A stretch of DNA of 64,000 bases from Ligula intestinalis (lineage: Eukaryota; Platyhelminthes; Cestoda; Diphyllobothriidea; Diphyllobothriidae): NCBI GenBank assembly GCA_036362985.1, contig JAYGXS010000004.1:22350186-22414185 (forward strand). The letters run 5' to 3'. A program made the position numbers and the translations under genes. A model generated the notes under the pieces. It was not told the DNA's origin. It saw only the letters and a program-made list of their open reading frames with translations, and searched no databases. Positions 24,466 to 36,370 of this stretch are shown here, one piece after another (position 1 is the first letter of the stretch; each line of letters starts with the position of its first letter).

Positions 24466-27400
24466 GTGCCTTCTTTATATACTTGCTCCATATCCACTGC
24501 AGGACCTTTGCGAACCGGAGATCCTTGCAAAAGGCGATAAATAACAATCTTAATGAGAACAAAAGGGCGGGAAGATATACTGTTTCTTGCAAATTGTGGA
24601 AACGAGTTCCCGAAAATCTGGAAAACACTTAACTAAAACGTTCGAGCGAGGAAATATGGTGAAACAAAACTGGTTTAATCAGTAAACTTATTTGTTCGGA
24701 TGTCGGTGAAGAAGATAAAAAAAGTTTATCTGTCATGTTCATTCTGCTGAGTTTCCTTGAATATAGTATTGAACATTAGGTGCCTTCTTGTTTTACTAAC
24801 GCTTTCGCGAGTCGTGCCTAAGGTAGGAACTTTCTCAGTTTTGGATTTCTTTTCTGCAGTAGCTACTTAAAAGCCGATAAAAATTTGGTTAATGAAAACA
24901 GTTTGTTACTGCTTTAAAAATACAAACTTATGATACATGTAAACACGCGAAAAGACTTTAGAGGCTCAAGAAGTCTTAAAATCTGAATCCTGAAGATCAT
25001 AAAGGCACATAATTTACCCTATAGTTGTCTGTTGTGGTTGAATTATTAGTAACGGAAAGTGTAGGTGGTTCTAGCTGCGGGCTATTGTGGGCATACACCT
25101 AAAATTAATAATGCAAAATTATTTCCCAAATACAGTGGCAATGTCCACGATTTCTACTAGATAATCACGGCTTCTACGTTAACAAGAAATTATAATCATT
25201 ATGAATGGGAGAATAAATGCGGCTAGCCAAGCGTTATAGTTTCAGCCTGTGAGGCCATAGTATTTGCGCACGCTGTGGGCTATTTATCTATATTTATACT
25301 CAAACAGCTTGAGGTCAGACAGAGCTATTTCGTGTAACAGCACGCATTAGACGGAGGTATAACAAATGCACCTATTTAAAATGTCGATGACACAACAGCG
25401 ACAACGCTAAGCCCTTTCATTTCCTATGATTTGCAACACTGGATCTTGTTATCTTCATTTATTTTCATCTCAGGCACCAACAAGAATATTATACTTAATG
25501 ACTCATAAACTATCAAACCTTTAAAGCAATAAATGTCTGCAAGAGTTTTTGGACAAATAACTCTGGCCGGCATATGTAACGCACCACCTATGTTTGAGAA
25601 GATCACATTGTAAGACTGGGTTCTCGAGGCCTGATAAGTTGTTAGGTCTCAGTAAACTCTGCCACTTAATTTTAAATGCCCATTGGCTACACATTGCAAA
25701 GAAACTGTTGCAACTTATTCCTTGCTACAATAAACAACATGGTTTCTCGGTAATGAACGACCCCTCACCGAATTTGGCCTCGTGCTAAAGTCCTTTAATT
25801 AAAGCCTAAAAAGGATTATAAGCGCACGATAATAATGACTAGTACGTTGGATATGCAGCTTGTTCAACGCCTTGTTCTGCGATAAGTATCTAAACATTGC
25901 TATTAATCTTCAAATGTAAGTCTGGTACTGGTATGTTCATTTATTTTAGGAATACCTAGGCCCAGTATTTTCTGGAACCGCATTTTCTAAATGCTAAGAT
26001 ATTCCGGCTTTCTGTGTTATTTTCTGATTTTTGGTACAGAGCTCTGTACTAACCCATGTACTGCCTAAATACGTCGAGAATACAAGAACCTTCAAGAATC
26101 AGGCGTCCACTTTATTACATTTCAGTATATAGAGTACATATTGGTAATTAAAGTTGCTGCGTTTCAGCTCGAGTCATTGCATGAGCCACTCCCTCTGATT
26201 CCATGAAAAATAGTTAAAGCAGTCATGAAGGTTCTCAAATTATTTGCTGAGGGTTCTTAAGGCAAAGGGTATTGGAGTGCATCCATAAATTGTTAGCTCC
26301 GTTGCCTCTATGTTGATTTAAATGGCAGAAAAACCAAACAGGGTTTCTCAGGCTCAGCCTCTACAAAGTTATTAAAGGTATGCCTCTTGATGTCATTCAT
26401 TTATCTACATAACAGACCTCTTCGCAGATTGGAATATGGAGGAGAAGGCAATGTAAGCGATAATAAATTAACTGGTGACGAAACGACGTAAAAGGCCGCT
26501 GGATATATTAACAGAACCTGCAGATAAAACAGGCAGTGTGACTCAAAAAACCGGTGAGTTTACATCGAACAGAACTTGGTTATCACTCTTCGTCTGCAGT
26601 TGCCATTCCGTCGTCGTATACTGATCGGAACACGTCAATTTTGCCTTCCCCTGACGACCGGATGTGGTTGGCTTCATGCTGCTTATGTTCAGATCCGTTT
26701 TTTATTAATATCTACTAAACTGATCACTTTTCAATCCGCCTTTACCTTACATGCTTGCACGTACGTCCCATATGACACTACATAAGCAGTTTGGACTGTT
26801 TTAGGATATCCATGAATTTATTGAGGAATAATTAACGGATAAAAAGTTCAGCAGGGAACGAATAAAGCAGTAGCAAATGGACAACAAGCAATCGCTACTA
26901 TTTAAGTAAGTACACGGATAAAGCGTAATGGTAAACTTTCCCAAAATTAATTTCGATATTGCTTCTATGGCGATTTGCTAAAAAAAACACAACTGACGCG
27001 AAATTCAAATGCCTGAAGAGCTTTATCGAGACGAAATAGCGGCTATCTTTGTTTAAAAACTGCTGATTAAATAATGTGGGCCCTGGACACTTTGAGCGCC
27101 TATTCCTATTGCTAAATAGCCTGATATCGTTTTCTGTAAATCGTGTTCATAGCAAACACCAAACCATACATGGTGGAATTTTCTACTCAACGCCTCCTTG
27201 TGGGACACATTTTTGAGAAACGTTCAACCTTTTTCCAGTCAGTGACAATGCTTGGACGTACACCGACGTATGTATATGTATAGTATACGTACGCGTAAGT
27301 CAGGGTTATGATCCTTATAAATCCCAATCAGTAAGTTTTAACTTTATTATTTGACTGAAGCTTGGGAATATACATTTGGTCTGTATAATTATCTGCGAGA

Positions 27401-28147
27401 AAATCGAGTACTTCTTAATAATTGTCAAGCCGTACAACATTTGCTAGACTTATAAAGGCCTGCAAATTATATTTATTAGACAAACACATGTAAAAAAATA
27501 AATATACCTCTTATTAAGTTCAAATTGTTTGTTGTTAAGAAGAGTAGTAGAAAATCTGCCGTAAAATCTAATGTATATAAAACTCCTTTATCGTGATTAT
27601 TTAAAAGTGTGCTATCTGGAATAATCGTGCACTGTCTTTAGTATAACAAACCTTTTCAAACTTCAAACGCAAGAGTATTTGATCAACAGCTTCGAAGACC
27701 AATGAGAATTAAGATTTTTCAAGCCACTTGCAGTGGGGCTAGGGCATATACTGAATGCTGACCAAGCCTAAGAACGAGGTATATGATAATATACAAAAAT
27801 CCAGTTTACAGGACCTCGGGACGCAACCATCGACAGCAATATGGATCTTCCAAAATATCAGAGTGTTCAGACTTTCATGTTTTCAGTTACCCGTTGCAGG
27901 AATTTATGATTGTGAAAGGGTTAACTTATTAATCGAAGTACTTATCGGGAACCTGATACAGCGGCCAAACAATTGGGATGTGCTGGTTCTAACGGTTGGG
28001 AAAGTTTTTTTAGTCATTCTAGTAAAATCACTATACCAATCTCTTCTGAAGTTCATGCGTGCATAAAAAGTAGATTACTGGAACGGACATATCGAAGAGT
28101 AGCTTAAATTTTCCCAATTTTAATTGCAAATTATAGTCTGATATGAA
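24466..28147. other. Unannotated part of copy A
   Basis: No gene is supported. A 103-codon frame at 27,755-28,066 is broken in copy B by a stop, so it is unlikely to be coding. Confidence 0.5.
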
Positions 28148-28170
28148 GTGGATCCGACAAAGCAAAGGGA

Positions 28171-28215
28171 GACCGGAATGACCATTTCTGGTTTATTAGC
28201 TATAATCAGCCAGTC
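28171..28215 (-). ncRNA. Hammerhead core, type 1, minus arm (G8 mutated)
   Basis: On the minus strand stem I GACTGG/CCGGTC and the GAAA box are intact, but the first box reads CTGATTA. Loss of G8, the general-base-side catalytic residue of hammerheads, predicts inactivity. Stem III reads AUGGUCAU. Confidence 0.55.
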
Positions 28216-28387
28216 ATACCCAATCTCGAGGGTTGGCACCCCCGAAATTTGAACCCGGGACCTTAGGTCACTGTGTTCAAGACACTACATCTTGTCCACG
28301 GGTTCTCTGCTTTGTCGGTTGTGATCGGGAATATGATGAATAAACGTAGGTGTTTCACCGGTCTAGTCAAGGAACAATGAAGTTCCG

Positions 28388-28730
28388 CTAGACCGGTGAA
28401 ACACCTGCATTCATTCATCATATTACAGATCACAACCGACAAAGAAAGGAACACTTGGACTAGATGTAGTGTGTTGAACACAATGACCGAAGACCCCGGG
28501 TTCAAATCTCGGAGGTGCCAACCCTCGAGATTGGGTATGACTGGCTGATGACGGCTTATAAATCAGAAATGGCCATTCCGGTCTCCCTTTTTTGTCGGAT
28601 CCACTTTATCATATTAACTTCGTCACTATGTGACAGTCTTGCGGGTTTGCGTTGAAAGCTCCTTGGCAAAGCCGAACTTAATTGTTCCTTGACTAGACCG
28701 GTGAAATACCTACATTCATTCATTCTCTTA
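28388..28730 (+). mobile_element. Type 1 ribozyme SINE, partial tandem dimer
   Basis: CTAGACCGGTGAAA occurs at 28,388 and again at 28,693, a period of 305 bp. The full unit holds a head with TTCATCATATT, a B box (GGGTTCAAATCTCGG near 28,497), the ribozyme core and a tail with TTTGTCGGATCCACTT. The second unit stops after about 30 bp. Confidence 0.75.
28539..28583 (+). ncRNA. Hammerhead-ribozyme core, type 1
   Basis: GACTGG (28,539-28,544) pairs with CCGGTC (28,578-28,583). CTGATGA is at 28,545-28,551 and GAAA at 28,566-28,569. The stem III palindrome ATGGCCAT (28,569-28,576) is followed by U as H17. GGG before and CCC after stem I can extend it across a UAU/U internal loop. Stem II is weak in this copy (GGC/AUC). 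Confidence 0.65.
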
Positions 28731-29424
28731 TATTTTGAAGACCCGGAGGGTAGTAATAAAACGGACTTAGTACTAAGGTACCACAATGACATTGTGTACA
28801 TCGGTGCTCTCAGTGAGCAAAGAGACAAACATCAGCAATTAATAGTATAGTAAGCAGAGTATTTGCTATCTACTTTCTCGTCACCCTTTGATAAAAATTA
28901 AAAAATTAAGAAAGAACCAGTGAAAAGGTTGTTCAGTATGCAAGTGTAAAATATCGGTGCAGGGCAATCAGGAATGCTAGGTTACCTTAAAACTTAGGGA
29001 AAAGTGTCAATAAATGTCGAGCTCCACCATTTTAGTAGCCGGAAAGGAATTCTGGTAATTGTTTACAGCCAACGAAAAGATTGCAGTTTAAACCGTGCGC
29101 TTAGGTTACTACGCCGATTGGTTGACTGTGTGTGTGTCCACGTCTAAACTGATGGCTTGAGTAGACGTGCAGGAATATCCGCTCTGATGTAATAATGATA
29201 AAAACTAGCACTTAAAACTGAGGTCCCGCCACAACTCTTGCCAACTGGCTAGGTGGTTTACGCTGTCCTTAAATGAACAAGCATGGAACTCGCTGCGCCT
29301 GGTAGCCGCTACAGGCAATAACAGCGTCTGCATCGTGGGCGTCGCATATAATGCCAAAATCGGAGGTAAGTTCTTCATTTGGGCGTTGCGGGCAGCGTGC
29401 ACCCAAATATACACATATAGATAT
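28731..29424. other. No gene seen
   Basis: Duplicated in copy B (about 47,990-48,664). No frame has a recognisable product. Confidence 0.45.
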
Positions 29425-29457
29425 AGGCAGAAGGACAGTACCAGCAAAGACAGCGGA

Positions 29458-29502
29458 CACTAAGAAGGCCTTTTCTGCCTTGTTAGTGGGCATCGGCAAG
29501 TG
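29458..29502 (-). ncRNA. Type 2 hammerhead-like core, decayed
   Basis: Stem I and the palindrome AAGGCCTT persist, but the box reads CCGATGC and stem II is disrupted. Predicted inactive. Confidence 0.45.
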
Positions 29503-29772
29503 ATACATAACCCCAGTGTGGCCGCGGAAATTGCTACCACTCCGAGATTTGAACTCGCAATCTCTCCCGTCAGGGCGAACGTCCTAACGTTTGAACTACG
29601 AGCTCACGGTCTAGCTGTTATTAGATCGGGAATATACAGTGGCATAGACGCGTACACCGATCTGTCAGAGGACCCACTCGTCCCCCATATTGCCTTTAGA
29701 GCTCGCTATCGAACCTCCACCGCGAGGCGGCTAGGATATAGGCAAAAGGATATTACCAGCAAAGACAGGGGA

Positions 29773-29816
29773 CACTAGGAAGACCTCTTCTGCCTTGTTA
29801 GGCGTCATCGGCTAGT
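29773..29816 (-). ncRNA. Type 2 hammerhead-like core
   Basis: Minus strand: ACTAG and CTAGTG form stem I around CCGATGA and a 3-bp GCC/GGC stem II. The second box reads GAAG. U4 is C as in all type 2 copies here. Confidence 0.5.
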
Positions 29817-29827
29817 AATACCCAATC

Positions 29828-30245
29828 CCTAGCCACCTCGCGGTGAAGGCTCGAGAGAGAGCTCTCAAAACAATATGGGGGACGAGTGGGTCCTCTGACA
29901 AATCGGTGTACGCGTCTTTGCCACTGTATATTCCCGATCTAGTACCAGCTAGACCGTGAGTTCGTAGCTTAAACGTTAGGTTTTTTGCCCTGACGGGAGA
30001 GATCGCGAATTCAAATTTCGGTGTGGCAGCAATTTCCGCGGCAATACTGAGGTTGGGTATCACTTGCCGATGACGCGTTATAAAGCAGAAAAGGCCTTCC
30101 TAGTGACCCCTGTGTTTGTTGGTAAACTCCTTCTGCCTATATCCTAGACACCTTGCGGTGGAGGCTCGAGAGAGAGAGAGCTCTAAAGGCAGTATGCGGG
30201 GACAAGTGGGTCCTCTGACAGATTGGTGTACGCGTCTGCGCCACT
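29828..30245 (+). mobile_element. Type 2 ribozyme SINE, plus orientation, partial dimer
   Basis: TCCTCTGACA at 29,891 and 30,211 gives a period of 320 bp. The order is tail, full unit, then head of a further unit ending near 30,245. It lies head-to-head with the minus copy, forming a long inverted repeat. Confidence 0.75.
30061..30105 (+). ncRNA. Type 2 hammerhead-like core
   Basis: CACTTG / CTAGTG stem I (one mismatch), CCGATGA at 30,067-30,073, GAAA at 30,088-30,091, AAGGCCTT palindrome, C as H17. Stem II is reduced in this copy. Confidence 0.5.
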
Positions 30246-30250
30246 ACATA

Positions 30251-31500
30251 TAGATGAAGACGGAACAGTATCTGAGGCCTTCTTAGCGACAAACAGGGTG
30301 AAGCAAGGGTGTGTTCTCGCGCCAACCCTCCTCAGTATCATGCTCTCTGCCATGCTGTTGACGCCTACATAAATGAGAACCCTGGCATTGGCATCACTTA
30401 CAGTACTGACGGGCAACTCTTGAACGCCCGACGTATGGAATGGTCCACGCGCGTATCCACGGCCATAGTCCAAGACCTGCTCTTCGCAGATGACTGTGCC
30501 TAAATACCGCATCAGAAGTGGACATGCAAAGAAGTATGAACCTATTCGCCAACGGCTGCGCCAACTTTGGACTTACCATCAGCACAACTAAAACGGTGGT
30601 AATTCATCAACCGCCACCCGGTGTTGTTTGTAAGGCTCCAAGAATAAAGGTGAACAACACTGAACTTAAAGTTGTGGAACGCTTCGCCCACCTAGGCAGG
30701 ACGCTGTCCCGCAACTGCAAAACCGACGAAGAGACTGCTCACCGAATCTCCAACGCTAGTCAAACATTTGGTCGGCTTAAAGCCTCCGTCTGAAATCGCC
30801 ACGGGCTGCAACTTTCTACGAAACTAAAGATTTACAGGGCTGCCGTCCTCACAAAACTCCTTTATTGAACAGAGACTTGGACCATCTACGCAAACCAAGC
30901 TCAAAATTTGAACAAATTCCACCTGAGCTGTATCCGCAAAATACAAAAGTTGCAATGGCAGGACAGGATTCCAGACAAAGAGGTGCTGGACAGGGCAAAA
31001 ACTTTCAGCATCCACGCCATGTTGATGCAGAGACAGCTGTGCTGGAGCGGCCATCTGGCGCGAATGGAAGACAAAAGACTACCCAAGCGATTGCTCTACG
31101 GTGATTTCGCTGAGGAAGCTCGCCTGCAGGGAGGAAAAAAGAAGCGCTACAAGGACACCCTGAAAAACTCTATGAAGTGCCTTCAAATCAACACGAAGAC
31201 CTGGGAACAACTCGCACAGGACTGACGTGCTTGGTGACGTACAGTAAAAAGTAACACAGCTACCTATGAGAACAGTAGGATCGCTACCGCAAAGGCAAAA
31301 AGGGCGGCCCAAAGGGGCCTTACCCAACAGTCGAACGGTGCCAACACACAAGCCCCTCCAACCAGCTCGCGTACAAGCACAAATCTGCCTACTCCCTCCG
31401 TCGCATCGCACTATTTTATCGCACATATCACGCAGCTAACCTCCTCCACCAGCTGGCCGATGGATGGATCGATCACCGCTTGCCTTTTTTGATATGAGGA
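30251..31500 (+). pseudogene. RTE-type LINE reverse-transcriptase fragment
   Basis: Segments in three frames give EAFLATNRVKQGCVLAPTLL, then VQDLLFADDCA with the FADD active site, then FGLTISTTKTVVIH and VVERFAHLGRTLS, and finally LNKFHLSCIRKIQKLQWQDR and HLARMEDKRLPKRLLYG. This is the palm-to-C-terminal part of a non-LTR reverse transcriptase of the type often labelled RTE. The endonuclease and fingers are absent. Frameshifts at about 30,355 and 30,850 and a stop at 30,501 show it is dead. It directly follows the inverted SINE pair. Copy B keeps only the last ~0.5 kb (49,101-49,640). Confidence 0.7.
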
Positions 31501-32839
31501 ATCGGCTCCCACCATGAAGAAAGGCTTAAAGGCAAGCTATTCCTCCCTCTTAGGTCAAGATGAAAGAGTTAAGTCTCACCCTATATTCTTTTTATCTGCA
31601 ATACTTAAAGCTCTTTACACTGTCAATCTATAATATCAACAGACAAGCTCGATAGGATACTTCAGTAAGCTATAGCAGTAGCAGCTGGCGGGCAATATAA
31701 AATACACCAAGCCTTGTGCTGCAAATATTATTCAAATGACTTGTGGACTAGCAGCCAGGTCATGGTTATGGACGTGGCTTGCTCTCAACATCTTAAATGC
31801 ATCGTTACCACTAGAAATGGAAGCGCTCGCAGGACGGTGCTACTACTGGAGCATGCACTTGGGTAATTTTTTTCGCATAACTAACAACATCGTGCCACCT
31901 AAACGACTCGCGCGAACTTCGCGCGTGAAAAAAATCAGGCCAGATCAAGATAGGGCAAAAATTACTTGGGGTACGAGTCGACAAAATAAAGGTCACGTTT
32001 CCCCATACACAACGCCGAAGTTACAACACCAAATAACCTACCTATCTCGCTGTGCTCTCACTTTTAAGTAAGACCGTACTTTGCTAAACACAGCTAAAAT
32101 AATTTAATTGAAAAGTAATGTAACTAGGTAATGAACTAAACTAAACGGTAACTAATAAAACTATAATTTACTGCAGCACGCTAAAGACTTCCGTTTGGGG
32201 AGTGCAATGATGAAAGTGGTGCAAGCTGTGTGGTGGCTGACCGACCACCTGCGTACTGCAACTAGCAGCTCTCGTAATATCATTGCTGGTGATGATGGCT
32301 TGGGAGTGTGGCCATTAGCAACGCGGTTAAATGATACAGTTAGCGTATTTTAACTCAGATTTGAATGGCTCTGTTCTAGGTCAGTCTGGTCCTCCTAGCT
32401 GACTTTACGATTTAGATTCCTACGCTAGGTAAATTAAGACTTAAAAAGAAGATTTGTTATCCAGCTCTGTTTCAAGCTGCTTGGCTAATAACTCATAAAT
32501 TAGTTCAGATGCTAGTGCATATATCAGCATATGCATTGATTCTCTTCTTTCATGATTGTTCAGATATATTAGTTTGGACTTGTCCCATTATCATAGTTTT
32601 TAATTTTTAACTCACTGCAGACCTTGCGGGTACTTCTTAGCAGCTAAACATAACAATTAGCCTAATACAATCTCAATCTAGTTACTAACTTCGATGGTGT
32701 TAAAGGGGACCCAAAACCATAAATGCCAAACATGATGATGATGACGATGTCGCTGATGAAGATTTTAGGGGCATTATTTTAAGCGACTGTTACACCATCA
32801 CGCAAAGTAGCCTGATGTTTACGATCGAAATTAAGGCGC
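31501..32839. other. No gene seen
   Basis: Duplicated at about 49,641-50,980. A short GATGAT-rich stretch lies at about 32,731-32,760. Confidence 0.45.
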
Positions 32840-34060
32840 CTACGCGTTTAGTCGGACACATGCTCACCTGCAAAGGGATATCCATTGGCCTCTCACAAGC
32901 CAATCATAGCGCTCGATCGACAGTAGCCGTCAAAACGCGCTAACAGCTATCCAACGAAGACCCCGCTCGGGATAGTCACACAATTGTCATCACAATGCCA
33001 GATCTGCACTTATCTGCCGAACTACGTTCCTCCGCACGCGATGGACGTACTTGACAAAAACGCCGAAAGGACAACACGGGTTTCTTACCTAGTCATTTAT
33101 AGCAAACAAACGGGCGATGGTAAGCACACATTCCCATCTGGTGTGGTTATTGGATGATTGCTTTCTCACCCAGCTATTACAGCAATATGGGAAACACTTT
33201 GTTAAACTACTGCGCTAACATCTAGAGTAAGAGAGGCCTCCATTTAGAATTCTAGGGCCTACTCGGACACAGGCTCATCTGCAAAAGGGATAGCCATTGG
33301 CCTCTCGCAAGCCAATCACAGTGCCCGATTGGCAATAGCCGTTAAAAACGCGCTAACTGCTTCCACACAGACAACCCGCTCGAGATAACCGCACAACTGC
33401 CATCAAATGGCAAATCTACACACAACTGCTGATCTGTGCCTCCCACACGGTGGAGGAACGACGTAATAGACACAACCAGTGAAAGGAAAATACCCGTATG
33501 TACTATACATGCATCTCAGGCGAAAAGGAGGACGATCGTCGGCTCATGTTCCCACCTTATATGCTTATTGCAAAATATTAGATACTTGTTTTCTCATCCA
33601 GCTTAGGTAATTTCTAGAGCAAGATCCGCCCAAACTAAACAGAAGTTACACAAAGCTGGTTATCGGGGGATTAAGCGCATTCAAACAAGACCATTGCTAC
33701 AAGGGTGGTTCCATTGGCCTTACATATGGAAAACCAAACAGGCACGTTCAACGTGTTCAAGGAGTCTAGGGGCCTTTAAGTGGGCGCACTCGCTAACCTA
33801 CAAATCTGGCAGTCATTGGCCATTCAAAACCCAATCAGGGTGCTCAATCGACGTAAACGACTACATAGCTCGTAAGACAAGCAAATCTGCTGGATGTCCG
33901 GCCAAATCACCCTGCCTACATCTGCTGATCTGCAAACTCACACAGAGGACGCATGCTCTCAAGACAACACGGGTGTCTCACACAATCACCAGAAGTAGAC
34001 GCGCAAACATATGCCCGCATGAAGCCTAGGATGCGCGTAAGCTTGCTTTTCTTTATTTTT
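32840..34060. repeat. Three diverged ~400-bp tandem units with CCAAT pairs
   Basis: Units begin near 32,842, 33,253 and 33,700. Shared landmarks are a CATTGGCC...CCAATC core (32,883, 33,295, 33,814), GCTCGATCG-like sequence, AACACGGGT or a diverged form, and a CAGCTTA-like end. In units 1 and 2 the core is ATTGGC, nine bases, GCCAAT. All three units are kept in copy B (50,980-52,175). No coding capacity is evident. Confidence 0.65.
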
Positions 34061-35170
34061 TTAGCATGGTCTAGCTGCCTAACCACAGCAGTAAATTCGG
34101 TTTATTAAATACACATAATTAAAATCAACCTGGTTGTAACTTCATTATACAGTTTATACACAAATGTACCTCTTAGCGTACGCAGTCAAGTCTCTCAGCT
34201 AGCTTTCCTAAGCTCTGATAGTACAATCTAGTCCTCAACGCCTAGTCAAACCTTTAGTCTATTGCAATCTCAGCAACAATGTAGTCCTTTAGTACCGTAC
34301 TTGTATCGCGGTTAAGCTCATACCTCCACGTGTTATAATAAATTTATAAAATAGGATGCATGTCTTACCACTGAACTTTGAATACTTTTATAGGAATAAC
34401 CACTATCACTGTTGCCACCAGCATCACTAACATTTCCTTATTCCTGCTGCACTGACTTAGACTGTCATGTCAACTATCGGTACAATTTTAAGAATTTATT
34501 GCTACCCAACTATGATTACTAGAATTAACACTCTTAGCAGTAGCATATTACCTCTAGCAGCAGTATCCTGGTCCAAACTTTGTACAATGTGAAAGCAGCA
34601 GTTAAATTGCCTTATTAGTTACACCAAATTAAAATATAGGACACTTTAAAGTCTAGCTGGCTCTAACTTCATGCAGTCAAAAATAGTACCAGAAATGATA
34701 CAAACCAGCTGCACCCCGACTTAGTAGCATTAGAAATATCAGTAGCAGTACCAGCCTTGGTTTCCAGCACTCTGGTTTGACAGGTATTGAAGATGGGTTT
34801 CTATTCGGAATACCGTAAACCCCCAATCTCAAAACGTGCTGGGATCAACGGGATACGAGCAGGGGTTCTGAAAAGTCCAAGCTATAGATGGATACGGTGG
34901 TAGGTCTGAATTTGGGCTATAGATGGCAAATTGCATGACATAAGTGCATGGTAGGACTTGTAAATTACTTTACAAACACCCTATTATTATACAAATGCTA
35001 ATCACTATTATCTCATACAGATTGCGAGTGCATATTGGGTGCGACTTCTTGAAAAGCACACACAAGAAATACTTATAGTATACTATCTACTGGCCTTACC
35101 ATACATGACTAATAGAAACTAGCACTCGTAGTATAGGCACGTACCTATAGCAGCAGTATCTTAGTATCTG
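34061..35170. other. No gene seen
   Basis: AT-rich, with recurring CTAGCAGCAGTATC-like words near 34,556 and 35,148 but no clear repeat unit. Duplicated in copy B. Confidence 0.4.
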
Positions 35171-36370
35171 TAAATAAATAAATTTTATACTTTAGGCCCG
35201 GAGGGCCTCGTCATTGCAAACTTAGTGCTGTGGAAAAATAAATACAAAGTTGATAAATGCTGCTCTCCGTGAAACAACCACATACACAGCGGGAGCGTTT
35301 AGTAGTGTTGGTGGATTAATTTTTTCACAAACATATCGTCATTTTAAAATAGTAGTCAACAATCTGTGAAATGCATGGTGAACTAAGGAGGAAGCAGTGA
35401 AAAAAACTCCGACCATTAAAGCTGGGGCGGAGTTCAGCAAACCCCCGCTTAAAAAAACAAAACGTAAGAGAAAAAACTGCTTCAACAAAATTAAGGGGGT
35501 CGGTTGAGAGGATTGATTGTAGTGCAAATGCGACAGGACTGTTGATGAGAACGTATATGGGTTGGAAACGCTTCTTGGTATTGGAGAAATCATATAACTG
35601 CAGAGGCTGTCGTTCACCACTGTAACACTGCCCGACTGGCTTCATGGTCAAAAATCAGGGAGGTGAGACCGGAGAAGGCCATCGCGGACAACAGGGTCGA
35701 CAAGAGAGTGAACGGCAGAGGTCACCTGATCATCAACGAAACGCCGGAGATGCGACCTTGTAGACTGTGGAGTCCAGCGACGACATGGCAAAAATGGCAG
35801 AACCGCCATGAGCATGACTAAAGACCATGAAGACTATCGTCAGGCTTGTAAAACGGAGAATGGAGAAAACGACAATGATGACTGGACAGAGAAGTGGACG
35901 AAACATCGTTGCAAATATCACTCAAAAGAGGAAGAAATATACATATATGGAAATTAATGTTACATATCAGAACCAACTTAGATACCAGGGGGACCCTTTT
36001 CAAAGTCCAAAAGTTGTGTGTTTGGGAAGGAGACGGATAACAAGGACTTTATATCTTCCGAAGTTAAGTGTTTACGTAATTGACTTTAAAAACTACTTAC
36101 TTAGACGACAGCCTAATTTCGAGGGGAATATTACTCCAGAGGAAGGCATATTTGGAGGCAAAGAAGTGAGAATGGTTCGAAGTGGATCTAAAGGGGGGTG
36201 CAATTTTCCTGGAGAAAGTACGAGTGGCATAAGGTCTATCTGCGGGAATGAGAGCGTTGATTCGTGGTAGAGTTAACGCGAAAGAGGAAACAGAGGCTCG
36301 CTTCGAGTCTTCTGACCCAAAGAAATGTCATGTTCGCTTACTGACATCTCTCCGTATAAGAAGTAATGGA

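Larger units (their letters stand above)
28148..28604. repeat. Near-perfect inverted SINE pair, ~225-bp arms
   Basis: The left arm (28,148-28,375) and right arm (28,382-28,604) are reverse complements with scattered mismatches, separated only by the loop AATGAA. Each arm holds a complete type 1 SINE head and ribozyme core. The same structure is kept in copy B (47,389-47,844). Confidence 0.9.
29425..29827 (-). mobile_element. Type 2 ribozyme SINE, minus orientation, partial dimer
   Basis: Minus-strand order: ribozyme core (29,816-29,773), tail with CCGCCTCGCGGTGG, unit start TCCTCTGACAG (about 29,672), tRNA-like head with A and B boxes, second core (29,502-29,458) and tail. It abuts a plus-oriented copy at 29,828. 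Confidence 0.75.

Noticed and set aside
27755..28066. 103-codon frame in copy A
   Set aside because: The counterpart in copy B has an in-frame stop, and the product resembles nothing known.
32731..32760. GATGAT-rich tract with CTGATGAAG as ribozyme or microsatellite
   Set aside because: No GAAA box or stems, and too short and impure for a meaningful microsatellite.
33694..34029. 111-codon frame
   Set aside because: It lies in the CCAAT-pair repeat, and the other units do not keep the frame.
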